Assembly (NCBI GenBank): GCA_963734625.1 | Contig: CAVTHW010000016.1 | Coordinates: forward strand, 124,001 to 188,000 | Length of the DNA: 64,000 nt | Direction: 5' to 3' | DNA from: CAVTHW01 sp963734625 | Lineage (GTDB): Bacteria > Acidobacteriota > Terriglobia > Bryobacterales > Bryobacteraceae | Part shown: one piece after another, positions 16,196-24,983 of the stretch | How positions within the stretch are numbered: the stretch's first letter is position 1 | Layout: every line of letters begins with the position of its first letter | Program-made: the position numbers and the translations under genes | Notes under the pieces: model-generated | Told to the model about the DNA's origin: nothing | Database searches by the model: none | Seen by the model: only the letters and a program-made list of their open reading frames with translations

Positions 16196-17191
16196 ATGAA
16201 GCTTCTCGTCGCCGGAGGCGCAGGCTATGTAGGTTCAGTCCTCATCCCGAAACTGATCGACCGAGGATACAAGGTGGACGTCGTGGACTTATTCTGGTTT
16301 GGAAACCACCTTCCAGCAGGTGTGGGGGTCCTCAGCAAGGATATCTTCGAACTTTCCGAAGAAGACCTGCAGCCCTACGACCAGGTACTTTTTCTCGCAG
16401 GTCTCTCCAACGACCCAATGGCAGAGTACTCGCCGCACAAGAACTTCATATTCAACGCCGCAGCGCCCGCTTACCTGGCCTACATGGCGAAGATCGCGAA
16501 AGTAAAGCGGTTTATCTATGCGTCATCCTGCTCTGTTTACGGCTACACGGAAAACGAACTCTACGATGAAAGCCGCGCGGTTGGGTCGATGTATCCGTAC
16601 GGGATATCGAAGCTCCAAGGGGAACAGGCGGCAATTCAGTTAACTGACTCAACCTTTTCGGTCATCGCTCTACGTAAGGGAACCATTTCCGGATACAGCC
16701 CGCGAATGCGTTTCGATCTCATCATAAACACCATGTTCAAGGCCGCAATGAAGAGCCGCACCATCACGATCAACAATCCGTCGATCTGGCGGCCCATTCT
16801 CAGCATCGAGGACGCCGCGACCGCGTACATTCGGGCTGTCGAAGCGGACCATCGGATTTGCGGCATTTTCAACATCGCTTCCGGTAACTATACGGTGGGA
16901 GAAATAGGGGATCTGGTGAAGCAAGCGATTGAGGAGCGCCAGTCCATTGGCCTCAGCCTCTGCATCAAGCATCTGCAGGACTTGCGAAGCTACAAGGTGG
17001 CAACAGAAAAGGCACAAAACGTCCTGAGCTTCCATCCTGCCGGAGACGTCAGGTCGATCGTGGGAAACCTAATCGACAACATGAACAAGTGCGACGATTG
17101 GGACAATCCAGCCTACTCCAACATAGAATGCTTCCGCGCACTGGAAAACGGGATCAAGATCCACAACATGGTGGGCGCCGCTGCGAAGTAA
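16196..17191 (+). CDS. NAD-dependent sugar epimerase/dehydratase (extended SDR)
   Basis: 331 residues. Gly-Gly-Ala-Gly-Tyr-Val-Gly at 7-13 is the NAD(P) loop, and Tyr135 and Lys139 in Tyr-Gly-Ile-Ser-Lys form the catalytic pair after Ser-Ser-Cys-Ser at 110-113. The ATG has AAGGAG upstream. It acts on a nucleotide-activated sugar; the exact reaction cannot be read from the motifs. It lies between rhamnose genes and a glycosyltransferase. Confidence 0.85.
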   Translation: MKLLVAGGAGYVGSVLIPKLIDRGYKVDVVDLFWFGNHLPAGVGVLSKDIFELSEEDLQPYDQVLFLAGLSNDPMAEYSPHKNFIFNAAAPAYLAYMAKIAKVKRFIYASSCSVYGYTENELYDESRAVGSMYPYGISKLQGEQAAIQLTDSTFSVIALRKGTISGYSPRMRFDLIINTMFKAAMKSRTITINNPSIWRPILSIEDAATAYIRAVEADHRICGIFNIASGNYTVGEIGDLVKQAIEERQSIGLSLCIKHLQDLRSYKVATEKAQNVLSFHPAGDVRSIVGNLIDNMNKCDDWDNPAYSNIECFRALENGIKIHNMVGAAAK

Positions 17192-17252
17192 AGGTGGCGG
17201 CTGCCGCGGTTGATAGTCAAGCCGGGCCGGCAGAGTGGAATCGAAACACCGC

Positions 17253-18125
17253 ATGGTAGCAGACGTCAAATACGTCGTCATCACGCCAGTACGCGATGAA
17301 GAAGACCATATTGAGGCTACGATCAGGACCGTCTGCGGGCAGACGGTCCGGCCGGCGCAGTGGGTGATCGTCGATGACGGCTCCACGGATGGAACCGCAG
17401 GAATCATTGATCGATATGCCGATCAGGAACCGTGGATTCAGGTGGTCCATAGGCCGAACCGGGGCTTTCGAAAGTCGGGCGGCGGTGTCGTCGAGGCCTT
17501 CTACGATGGGTACAGCGTCTTGCGCCGCGAGGACTGGGAGTTCATCGTTAAGCTCGATGGCGACCTGAGTTTCGGTGCGGATTACTTTGAGAAGTGCTTT
17601 GAGCACTTTCGGCGCGAACCGCGACTCGGAATCGGCGGCGGAGAGATCTATCACGAGGTTGCCGGAAAACTGAAACTCGAGGTAAATCCAAGGTTTCACG
17701 TCAGGGGAGCGACGAAGATCTATCGAAGGGCCTGCTGGGAGGCGATTGGCGGGCTTTTGCAGGCTCCAGGGTGGGATGCGATCGACGAAATCAAGGCCAA
17801 CATGCTGGGTTGGAAGAGCTACAGTTTTGCCGATCTCAGGTTGGTTCACCACCGCGTTACGGGATTGGCCGACGGGTGGTGGCGGGATAGGGTAAAGCAT
17901 GGTCTGGCTTGCTACGTTACCGGATACCATCCCCTTTTTGTCGCCGCCAGTTGCCTCCGTCGACTCGCCCAAAAACCCTATCTTGTCGGCTCTGCCGCAG
18001 TCTGCTGGGGCTTTGTGAAAGGCTATATCACTGGCGCCCCCCGGCTGTCCGACGCACGGCTAGTGAACTACGTGAGGAGGCAGCAACTGCGACGGCTCTG
18101 CGGCCTGGAGACCATTTGGAAGTGA
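17253..18125 (+). CDS. family 2 glycosyltransferase
   Basis: About 290 residues with a GT-A fold: Val-Ile-Thr-Pro-Val-Arg-Asp-Glu near the N-terminus, Val-Asp-Asp-Gly-Ser-Thr-Asp-Gly-Thr, and Lys-Leu-Asp-Gly-Asp-Leu as the metal-binding DxD. A later Trp-Asp-Ala-Ile-Asp-Glu could be the catalytic-base region. Start ATG 17253 is preferred; a GTG 18 bp earlier is possible. Likely adds one sugar of the repeat unit at the cytoplasmic face. Confidence 0.85.
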   Translation: MVADVKYVVITPVRDEEDHIEATIRTVCGQTVRPAQWVIVDDGSTDGTAGIIDRYADQEPWIQVVHRPNRGFRKSGGGVVEAFYDGYSVLRREDWEFIVKLDGDLSFGADYFEKCFEHFRREPRLGIGGGEIYHEVAGKLKLEVNPRFHVRGATKIYRRACWEAIGGLLQAPGWDAIDEIKANMLGWKSYSFADLRLVHHRVTGLADGWWRDRVKHGLACYVTGYHPLFVAASCLRRLAQKPYLVGSAAVCWGFVKGYITGAPRLSDARLVNYVRRQQLRRLCGLETIWK

Positions 18126-18144
18126 CTCCGCGGCTCTGACTAAA

Positions 18145-20127
18145 ATGTGTGGAATTTGCGGGAAACTGAACTTCGACCTGGGGGCCGCCGTGGATCGCGG
18201 TCTGGTTCAGGGCATGCTGGAGACGATTCGGCATCGAGGCCCTGACGACGAAGGGGTTTACGTGAACCCCGGGATTGGCCTGGGACATAGGCGGCTGTCG
18301 ATTATTGACTTAAACACCGGGCATCAGCCCTTGTCGAATGAAGACGGTACGGTCTGGATCGTTTTCAACGGAGAGATATACAATTACCGCGAGTTGCGTA
18401 GTCTTCTGTTGAGCAAGGGGCACACACTCAGGACGCAGACTGACACCGAGGTGATCGTCCATCTCTACGAGGAACTAGGCGCCGACTGCCTGGAGAAGCT
18501 GCGCGGGATGTTTGCCTTCGCCATCTGGGACGAAAGAAGGAAGACGCTTTTTCTGGCGAGGGATCGCGTAGGCATAAAACCTCTTTACTACTACCGCAAC
18601 GGCGAATCCCTGATTTTCGCCTCCGAGATCAAGGCCATCCTGGCGGACCCCTCTGTTCCTAACGAGATAGCGCCAGAGATCATCGATCGCTTCTTGACGT
18701 TCCGTTACCTGCCCGGCGAAGAGACGCTGGTGAAGGGAGTCAACAAGCTGCCCCCAGGTTGTTATCTCCTCAGCAAGAACGGCAGAACGGAAGTGCGGCA
18801 ATACTGGGACCTTGATTTCTCCAAGCCTCGGCGTAGGGGGAGCCTTAAGCAGGCCGAACGCGAACTGGAGACCCTGCTGGCTGAAACGGTCGACTTGCAC
18901 ATGATCGCAGATGTTCCCGTGGGTGTCCTGTTGAGTGGAGGAGTGGACTCTACGGCAGTACTCAGCTTCGCCGTGGAGAAGACGAAAGAGGAAGTCAACA
19001 CTTACACCGTCGGGTTTTCAAACCCTGGAGTCGCCGACGAGAGGCCCTATGCCAAGCTGGCCGCAGAGACCTTCAAGACGCGGCACCATGAGATGACGAT
19101 CACGGCGGCGGACTTTTTCGATTTCATGCCCAGGTACGTGTGGCACATGGAAGAGCCCGTATGCGAGCCGCCGGCCATAGCCATGTACTACGTCTCAAAA
19201 CTGGCGAGGGATGATGTCAAGGTGCTCCTGTCGGGAGAGGGTGGGGATGAGGGCTTTGCCGGCTATAGCAATTATCGCAATCTGCTTTGGCTTGAACGAA
19301 TGAAACGCGGCTTCTCCCCACTGAACGGCGCCGTGGCCGCCGGGCTTCGCCTGGCTACCTCAATGTTCCACTTGCCAAGGGTGGCGAAGTACGTGCCTTT
19401 GATGAAAGCGCCTTTCCCGAGCTACTATTACAGCCGCACGTCAAACCCGTACCGCACTACTGGGAACCGGTTGGGCACGTTATACTCGCCCGACTTTGCC
19501 GGAACAATCGACCGCGAGCACAGCCTTGAACCTGTGCGGCGCCTGCAGGCGCACGTCCGGGGGCAAAACACCTTGGACGCGATGCTCTACATCGACACCA
19601 AGACATGGTTGCCCGATGATCTGCTCATCAAGGCCGACAAAATGACGATGGCGAACTCCCTCGAGCTGCGTGTGCCGCTGCTAGACCATCGAGTTCTGGA
19701 ATTCGCGGCGTCCTTGCCCCCGAACTTCAAACTGAAAGATTTTAGAACCAAGTACATTCTCAAGAAAGCCTTATCGAAGCGAATTCCGAAGCAAATCCGC
19801 AATCGGAAAAAGGCTGGCTTCCCGGTGCCATATAGCGGCTGGATCCGACACGAGTTGAAAGACATGGTGTGGGCGGTGCTGACCGACTCCAAGACGACAA
19901 ACCGTGGGTATTTTAATAAGCAGGCTGTCCAACAGTTGCTCCAGGCCAACTCACGCGACAGCGACTATTCTGCGGAGATTTTCTCCCTGCTAACTCTCGA
20001 ACTCTGGTTCCGAGTGTTTCTGGAAGGCGAACGGCCTCCTCTGCCAATCGGCCGCGGGCCGGTGACGAGAGACCCCGTTGTACTAGCGGAACGGGCGTAC
20101 ACCTCGACACCCGGTATGGAGGCGTAA
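18145..20127 (+). CDS. asnB: asparagine synthase-like amidotransferase
   Basis: 660 residues, intact. The N-terminal nucleophile domain begins Met-Cys-Gly-Ile-Cys-Gly with catalytic Cys2. The synthetase domain has the pyrophosphate loop Ser-Gly-Gly-Val-Asp-Ser at about 263-268 and Ser-Gly-Glu-Gly-Gly-Asp-Glu later. Glutamine hydrolysis feeds ammonia to an ATP-activated carboxylate. In EPS and exosortase loci such proteins are thought to amidate uronic acids or similar groups rather than make free asparagine. That fits the uronate genes in this window but is inference. Confidence 0.88.
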   Translation: MCGICGKLNFDLGAAVDRGLVQGMLETIRHRGPDDEGVYVNPGIGLGHRRLSIIDLNTGHQPLSNEDGTVWIVFNGEIYNYRELRSLLLSKGHTLRTQTDTEVIVHLYEELGADCLEKLRGMFAFAIWDERRKTLFLARDRVGIKPLYYYRNGESLIFASEIKAILADPSVPNEIAPEIIDRFLTFRYLPGEETLVKGVNKLPPGCYLLSKNGRTEVRQYWDLDFSKPRRRGSLKQAERELETLLAETVDLHMIADVPVGVLLSGGVDSTAVLSFAVEKTKEEVNTYTVGFSNPGVADERPYAKLAAETFKTRHHEMTITAADFFDFMPRYVWHMEEPVCEPPAIAMYYVSKLARDDVKVLLSGEGGDEGFAGYSNYRNLLWLERMKRGFSPLNGAVAAGLRLATSMFHLPRVAKYVPLMKAPFPSYYYSRTSNPYRTTGNRLGTLYSPDFAGTIDREHSLEPVRRLQAHVRGQNTLDAMLYIDTKTWLPDDLLIKADKMTMANSLELRVPLLDHRVLEFAASLPPNFKLKDFRTKYILKKALSKRIPKQIRNRKKAGFPVPYSGWIRHELKDMVWAVLTDSKTTNRGYFNKQAVQQLLQANSRDSDYSAEIFSLLTLELWFRVFLEGERPPLPIGRGPVTRDPVVLAERAYTSTPGMEA

Positions 20128-20128
20128 A

Positions 20129-20764
20129 GTGGCTGTCCGTCAAGTTCATATGACATGGCTTCGTACGCTGCCGGCACTACTCCCGCGAATTGCGACGAAA
20201 GCTAACACGATGTGGCTCAGGACCATGTATCCCTTCGCCGGTTTCGGCCGAAGGGTATCGATCCACTACTCGTGTGAGGTGTCTGTGACAGGAGCCGCAT
20301 ATGTGGATATCGGCGACAATGTTTACCTGGGACGGGATGTATGGCTGAATGCCGCAGATGATGCGGGAGCGGAAGAAGCCAGGATCGTCTTGAAAAGCGG
20401 CTGTGGAATCGGCAGACGGTGCACGATTTCCGCGAAGAACAGGATCGCCCTCGAGGAGAATGTGCTGCTTGGTCCGTCGGTGCTAATCATGGATCACAAT
20501 CACGAGTACGCCGACCCGGACATCCCAATCAGCCTGCAGGGGATAACAACAGGAGGCCGCATCACGATTGAGCGGAACTGCTGGCTCGGGTACGGGTGTG
20601 CCATCCTATGCAACGCAGGGGAGTTGTGCCTGGGGCGCAACAGCATAGTGGGCGCGAACAGCGTTGTCACGAGAAGTTTCCCTCCGTATAGCATAATCGC
20701 CGGGAACCCAGCGAGGCTGGTCAGGCAATACGACCCGACCTCTCGGACTTGGGTCCGAGTCTAG
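20129..20764 (+). CDS. hexapeptide-repeat acyltransferase
   Basis: 211 residues. A left-handed beta-helix with repeats such as Ile-Gly-Asp-Asn-Val-Tyr, Ile-Val-Leu-Lys-Ser-Gly and Ile-Thr-Ile-Glu-Arg-Asn. The catalytic His lies in Met-Asp-His-Asn-His-Glu-Tyr, and the end is Ile-Ile-Ala-Gly-Asn-Pro-Ala-Arg. Typical of WcaF/WbbJ-type O-acetyltransferases decorating EPS. The GTG start follows the amidotransferase stop by 1 bp, and the next gene starts 4 bp after its end. Confidence 0.85.
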   Translation: MAVRQVHMTWLRTLPALLPRIATKANTMWLRTMYPFAGFGRRVSIHYSCEVSVTGAAYVDIGDNVYLGRDVWLNAADDAGAEEARIVLKSGCGIGRRCTISAKNRIALEENVLLGPSVLIMDHNHEYADPDIPISLQGITTGGRITIERNCWLGYGCAILCNAGELCLGRNSIVGANSVVTRSFPPYSIIAGNPARLVRQYDPTSRTWVRV

Positions 20765-20768
20765 CCGC

Positions 20769-21929
20769 GTGGCTCGAGCGGGATTCTTCAACTCGACAGT
20801 GTCACCACAATATGGATTGACAGAACGTTACTCCGGCCGCCGGCGGTCAGCTCTGAGCCTCGCCGCGAGGGCCCTGTGGCACATTCCCGGCCGTTTTGGC
20901 CTGGTTCGGCTGCTTGGGCCGCGCGATTCGTTGCGCTGCGTTCTCTTTCATGACATCTCGGATGGAGAGTCGCCGTTTACGAGGGGCCTTGGTGTCTCCA
21001 CGCCGCGCGGCGGTTTCGAGGCGGCGCTGAAGTTTATTACTAAACACTACACGCCCATCCGCTTGCAGGACATTCTGGCGGATTCCGGCGGCCGGAAACT
21101 CCCACCCAGGCCGGTGCTGTTAACCTTTGATGACTCCTACGCATCGATCGCCGAAGTTGCAGCGCCGCTCTGTTATGAATACCGCGTGCCGGCGGTCTTC
21201 TTCATTAACGCAGCCTGTCTCGATAACAGGCAGTTGGCGCTGGACAATCTCATCTGCTATGTGGCCAACGTCCTCGGCCTGAACAGAATCGCTGACGTGG
21301 CTCGCGCTATTACGGGACGCAAAGACCTGGAAGTGCGCTCGATGGCCGAAGTCTTCACTTCCGTTCTGCCGGGTATGTCACTGCGGGCTAGAGAACTGTT
21401 CCGAGGCGCTCTACTGGAGTTGGCCGGGGCCGAAGCATCCGATCTGGCGCGGCAGGCGGGGCTCTATTTGACGAGCCGCCAGCTTCAGCGTCTCGCGGCC
21501 GGCGATTGCGAGATTGGCAATCACACTTATTCGCATGTGCATTGCAGGTCCTTAACACCTGAGACCTGCTTTCAAGAGATAGACAGAAACAAGGGGGAAT
21601 TGGAGGCGCTGTGCGGGAGGCGGGTGCGGTCCTTCAGCACGCCTTACGGGTCGTCGGAGGATCTGACGAGCACCGTGGCAAAGCATCTTCAACTTTCCGG
21701 CCACGAGGCGGTCTTCCTTAGCGGGAGCGTTGCCAATCGTGGAGACGCCAAGGCTTCCCAGCTTGACAGGGTGAGCATCCATGGAGAAAGCGAAGAGGCG
21801 TTGTTTTCCCAGATCGAGGTGTTGCCTCGTTTGCGGGCAATGAGAAACGGGCTGTTTGGCAAAGTGCGTCAAGACTTCGATGCGCCGCCCGTATTGACCG
21901 TCTCGCCGGAACCCGATAAGGGCGACTGA
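20769..21929 (+). CDS. polysaccharide deacetylase (NodB-like)
   Basis: 386 residues. The NodB domain shows Leu-Thr-Phe-Asp-Asp-Ser-Tyr at about 118-124, whose Asp pair supplies catalytic and metal ligands. The metal-binding His-Thr-Tyr-Ser-His lies near 250, and Phe-Ser-Thr-Pro-Tyr-Gly near 292. It hydrolyses N- or O-acetyl groups from sugars. The start is a GTG. An insert of about 100 residues between the first two motifs makes it longer than minimal members. A second deacetylase is encoded at 34579. Confidence 0.85.
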   Translation: MARAGFFNSTVSPQYGLTERYSGRRRSALSLAARALWHIPGRFGLVRLLGPRDSLRCVLFHDISDGESPFTRGLGVSTPRGGFEAALKFITKHYTPIRLQDILADSGGRKLPPRPVLLTFDDSYASIAEVAAPLCYEYRVPAVFFINAACLDNRQLALDNLICYVANVLGLNRIADVARAITGRKDLEVRSMAEVFTSVLPGMSLRARELFRGALLELAGAEASDLARQAGLYLTSRQLQRLAAGDCEIGNHTYSHVHCRSLTPETCFQEIDRNKGELEALCGRRVRSFSTPYGSSEDLTSTVAKHLQLSGHEAVFLSGSVANRGDAKASQLDRVSIHGESEEALFSQIEVLPRLRAMRNGLFGKVRQDFDAPPVLTVSPEPDKGD

Positions 21930-21934
21930 AATCC

Positions 21935-23031
21935 ATGTGCGACAGGGATTGGCAGGTTGAAGTGGATGGCTCGACGCCGGATGAATGGGCGCGGATGATG
22001 GACCTGTTCAGCGATGCCAACATCTACCAGACGTGGCCGTATGGTCGAGTCCGATGGGGTGACAGGAACCTGAGCCATCTGGTTTTGAGACGAGGTGGCG
22101 CAGGTCCTCGGAATCGCACAACTGAGGATTGTTCGGCCGGCGAGACTGAACTTCGGCATGGCGTACCTGCGATGGGGTCCACTGTACGAACGGCGCGGAA
22201 GGCCGCCTGATCCTCAGGTCGCGGAACGCATGGCCCGCGCCCTCGAGGAAGAGTATGTCCGCAAGAGGAAGCTCTTCCTGCGAGTGCTGCCGAACGCATT
22301 TGTTGGATCATCGCGGGCTGCCATCATGCAATCGGCGTTTTGCAGTTTCACTCAGGAGGCTAGCGCCTCGCACAATACCTACAGAACGTTTCTTCTCGAT
22401 CTCGCTCCCGGGCTTGACGAATTGCGAAAGAGACTCGACAAGAAATGGCGAAACCAGTTGTCGCGCTCCGAAGATTACGGCCTGAAGGTGGTTGCGGGTA
22501 GCGGGAGCGACGAATACCGGGTGTTCTGCGGGATCTACAAAGAGATGCGGAGACGGAAGGCGTTCGAAACGGCCGTGGACGTTGAGGAGTTTGGCCGGAT
22601 ACAAGCGGACCTCGCGGAGCGTCATCGTATGCGCATCTTGATCTGCGAGGATGGGGGTTGTCCGGTCGCGGGACTGGTCGCGTCGGCGATGGGCGATTCG
22701 GCGATCTATCTGCTTGGCGCGACTGCCGACAAAGGGCTGAATTCGAAAGGCGCCTATCTTCTGCAGTGGACCCTGATTCAGTGGCTGAAATCGCCAGGGG
22801 GTCAGGTGGTACGACCTGGGAGGCATCGATCCTGAACGGAACCCAGGTGTCCACCACTTCAAGCAAGGATTGTCCGGCACGGACGTCTCGCAAATAAGCC
22901 CTCTGGTGGCATCCAACGGCGTTGTCTCTTCCATGGTCGTGCGCGGAGGCCTGTTAATGGATCGGGTGCTTCGCGGCTGGCGCACGGCGCGTCCCAGGTG
23001 GGGCCTCACACACTCTACGGCCAAAGGCTGA
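21935..23031 (+). CDS. FemAB-type aminoacyl/acyl transferase (two frameshifts)
   Basis: About 360 residues after joining frames at about 22094 and 22800. The N-terminus carries Asn-Ile-Tyr-Gln-Thr-Trp-Pro-Tyr-Gly. The centre has Trp-Arg-Asn-Gln-Leu-Ser-Arg-Ser-Glu. The C-terminus reads Trp-Tyr-Asp-Leu-Gly-Gly-Ile-Asp-Pro-Glu and His-His-Phe-Lys-Gln-Gly, matching the FemX signature. Members add amino acids from aminoacyl-tRNA to lipid-linked glycans, or act as GNAT acyltransferases in EPS loci. It is the first of seven related proteins here. Confidence 0.75.
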
Positions 23032-23054
23032 GGACACCCAGTTCAGCTAACTTT

Positions 23055-23999
23055 ATGGATATTTCGGTTGTCATCGTGGGCTGGAATGCGAGGCATTATC
23101 TGGAACTGTGCCTCGAAAGTCTGGCGGAAGCGCCGCCACGCCGCACCACGGAGATCCTTGTGGTTGACAATGCCTCGAGCGACGGCTCCGCGGAAATGAT
23201 CGAAGCTCGATTTCCCCACGTCAAACTCATCAGGAGCACCGAGAATCTCGGCTTTGCCAAAGGCAACAACGTGGGGATCCGGCAATGCCGGGGACGCTAT
23301 ATCGCCCTGGTGAATCCCGACGTGATCGTCCTGCCGGGCTGCCTGGATGCACTGGCGGATTTCCTGGATCAGAACCCCAAGGTGGGAAATGTGGGTCCGC
23401 GCGTCCTGAATCCCGACCGGACACTGCAAAGTACTTGCCGGCGATTTCCGACTCTGTGGAACAACTTCTGTTCGGCAACCGCCCTAACGAGCGTTTTCAA
23501 GGGCTCCCGTTTTTTCGCGGGCGAGCACATGTTGTTCTTTCCGCATGACAGAACTCTGGCCGTCGATGTCCTGGTGGGTTGTTTCTCGATGGTGCGTCGC
23601 GAAGCCTTTGAGGCCGTTGGCCTGCTGGATGAAGACCTGTTCATGTATGGTGATGATGTCGACTGGTGCCGGCGTAGTTGGAACACGGGATGGGAGGTAG
23701 TCTTCTTCCCGGGCGCCCAGGCAATTCATGACCGGGGCCGCATCACGGCCCCGTATCCCGTTCGCTTTGCAATCGCGCAACAACGGTCGGTGATGCATTA
23801 TTGGACCAAACATCATAGCTTTTTCGGGGTATTGGGAATCCGGAGCATAATGCTTCTCCATCACCTTCTGCGGTACACGTCTGCCGTTGTTTCTGGCTTG
23901 GCGCATTCCCAGGGAAGCGCGCAGCGGGAAACGAAGAAACAGGTGAGCGGCGCCTGCCTGCGGCTGCTCATCTCCGGCGGCGTTCCGAACAAGGTCTGA
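23055..23999 (+). CDS. family 2 glycosyltransferase, rhamnosyltransferase-like
   Basis: 314 residues from the ATG at 23055; the frame opens earlier but that part overlaps the FemAB gene. GT-A features: Ser-Val-Val-Ile-Val-Gly-Trp-Asn-Ala, Val-Asp-Asn-Ala-Ser-Ser-Asp-Gly-Ser, Asn-Leu-Gly-Phe-Ala-Lys-Gly-Asn-Asn, Asn-Pro-Asp-Val and a downstream Glu-Asp/Gly-Asp-Asp-Val-Asp region. This pattern is common in dTDP-rhamnosyltransferases, which fits rfbC and rfbD upstream. Confidence 0.88.
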   Translation: MDISVVIVGWNARHYLELCLESLAEAPPRRTTEILVVDNASSDGSAEMIEARFPHVKLIRSTENLGFAKGNNVGIRQCRGRYIALVNPDVIVLPGCLDALADFLDQNPKVGNVGPRVLNPDRTLQSTCRRFPTLWNNFCSATALTSVFKGSRFFAGEHMLFFPHDRTLAVDVLVGCFSMVRREAFEAVGLLDEDLFMYGDDVDWCRRSWNTGWEVVFFPGAQAIHDRGRITAPYPVRFAIAQQRSVMHYWTKHHSFFGVLGIRSIMLLHHLLRYTSAVVSGLAHSQGSAQRETKKQVSGACLRLLISGGVPNKV

Positions 24000-24022
24000 G
24001 GGGCAGCCTGGCAGCCGACGTT

Positions 24023-24672
24023 ATGGCAATTCCCGCTTCGATCTCGCGCCTCGCGGATTATTACACACGCCACGGCCTCGGGGCGACAATCCGCCGTACC
24101 GCTCTGGCCGTGAAACGGGCGCTGTTTTCAAACCGCATGGCCGTCTTCTACTGTGATCTGGCCGGGAAGACCACGCCTCCGGCGGATCTCCCGAGTTCTC
24201 TGAAGGTGGAGCGGCTGAGAAGCTATGCCGAACTCAGTCCGCCGGACTTGCAGCCAGATCATCCATGTCTGGAATCCCAAGCTGGCCCACCGAAACATCG
24301 AGGAGCGATTCGATCAAGGGGGCGCTGCTGTGGTTGATCAAGTCCGAAGACGGGCTGGCGGGTTACGGCTGGACCTTGCAGGGACGCACGATCGAGCCCC
24401 ACTACTTCCCCCTGGCCAGCATGACGTGCATCTTTTCGATTTCCACGTGTTCCCCCAGTATCGGGGTCGGGGAATGAATCCGCTTCTGGTCGCGGACGAT
24501 CCTTCGCAGCCTGGCAGCCGATGGTGGGGAGCGTGCGTTCATTGAAGCAGCGGAGTGGAACCAGGCGCAGTTGTCGTCTCTTAACAAGACTCCATTTCGT
24601 CGCTTGGGTTGGGTCAGGAAGTGGACGATCTTTAGGCGCACCATCGTGTGCTGGACTGAGGACGGGACTTGA
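24023..24672 (+). pseudogene. GNAT-family acetyltransferase with several frameshifts
   Basis: Joining at least four frame changes between 24240 and 24530 yields about 215 residues. They start Met-Ala-Ile-Pro-Ala-Ser and continue to Tyr-Gly-Trp-Thr-Leu-Gln, then Phe-Pro-Gln-Tyr-Arg-Gly-Arg-Gly-Met-Asn, the GNAT acetyl-CoA loop, and a C-terminal Leu-Gly-Trp-Val-Arg-Lys-Trp. This is the most damaged small gene in the cluster and could be decaying. Substrate unknown; EPS-associated GNATs acylate amino sugars. Confidence 0.65.
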
Positions 24673-24983
24673 CAACGAACATCGCACGGGACGTAGCGAA
24701 CCCTGGTCCACAACAGCGGCCTATCGGACCCGGTCAGATGTTCCACGTTGAATCCCGCCACCAGCGGGAGCCAGGCATCACGGTTCCGGGAGTCTTTGTG
24801 TGGCGTAGGCTCGCGTTGGCCATCTGAAAATCCAAGACCTTGTTTATCAGTGACTTGGGTGAATCATGTGAGCGGTGGGCGATGTTAACTATCGGCACTA
24901 TTGACCTCCGGCAATTCTTCCGATAGAGTTCTAGTGGTTGCGTCTGTTGCGGAAGATGCGCCTGGCGCACCCGGAAGGCAGGA
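24673..24983. other. intergenic region upstream of the secreted beta-helix gene
   Basis: A 310-bp gap. AT content appears higher than in neighbouring genes, and it ends in a candidate sigma-70 promoter at 24902-24930. No gene seen. Confidence 0.45.
24902..24930 (+). promoter_or_regulatory. candidate sigma-70 promoter
   Basis: TTGACC (24902-24907) and TAGAGT (24925-24930) are 17 bp apart, 53 bp upstream of the ATG at 24984. The -35 is a 5/6 match and the -10 a 4/6 match. This suggests an internal promoter within the EPS cluster. Confidence 0.4.

Noticed and set aside
24938..24955. TGG...TTGC stretch upstream of the beta-helix gene as a sigma-54 promoter
   Set aside because: The GG to GC spacing is 11 bp, not the required 10.
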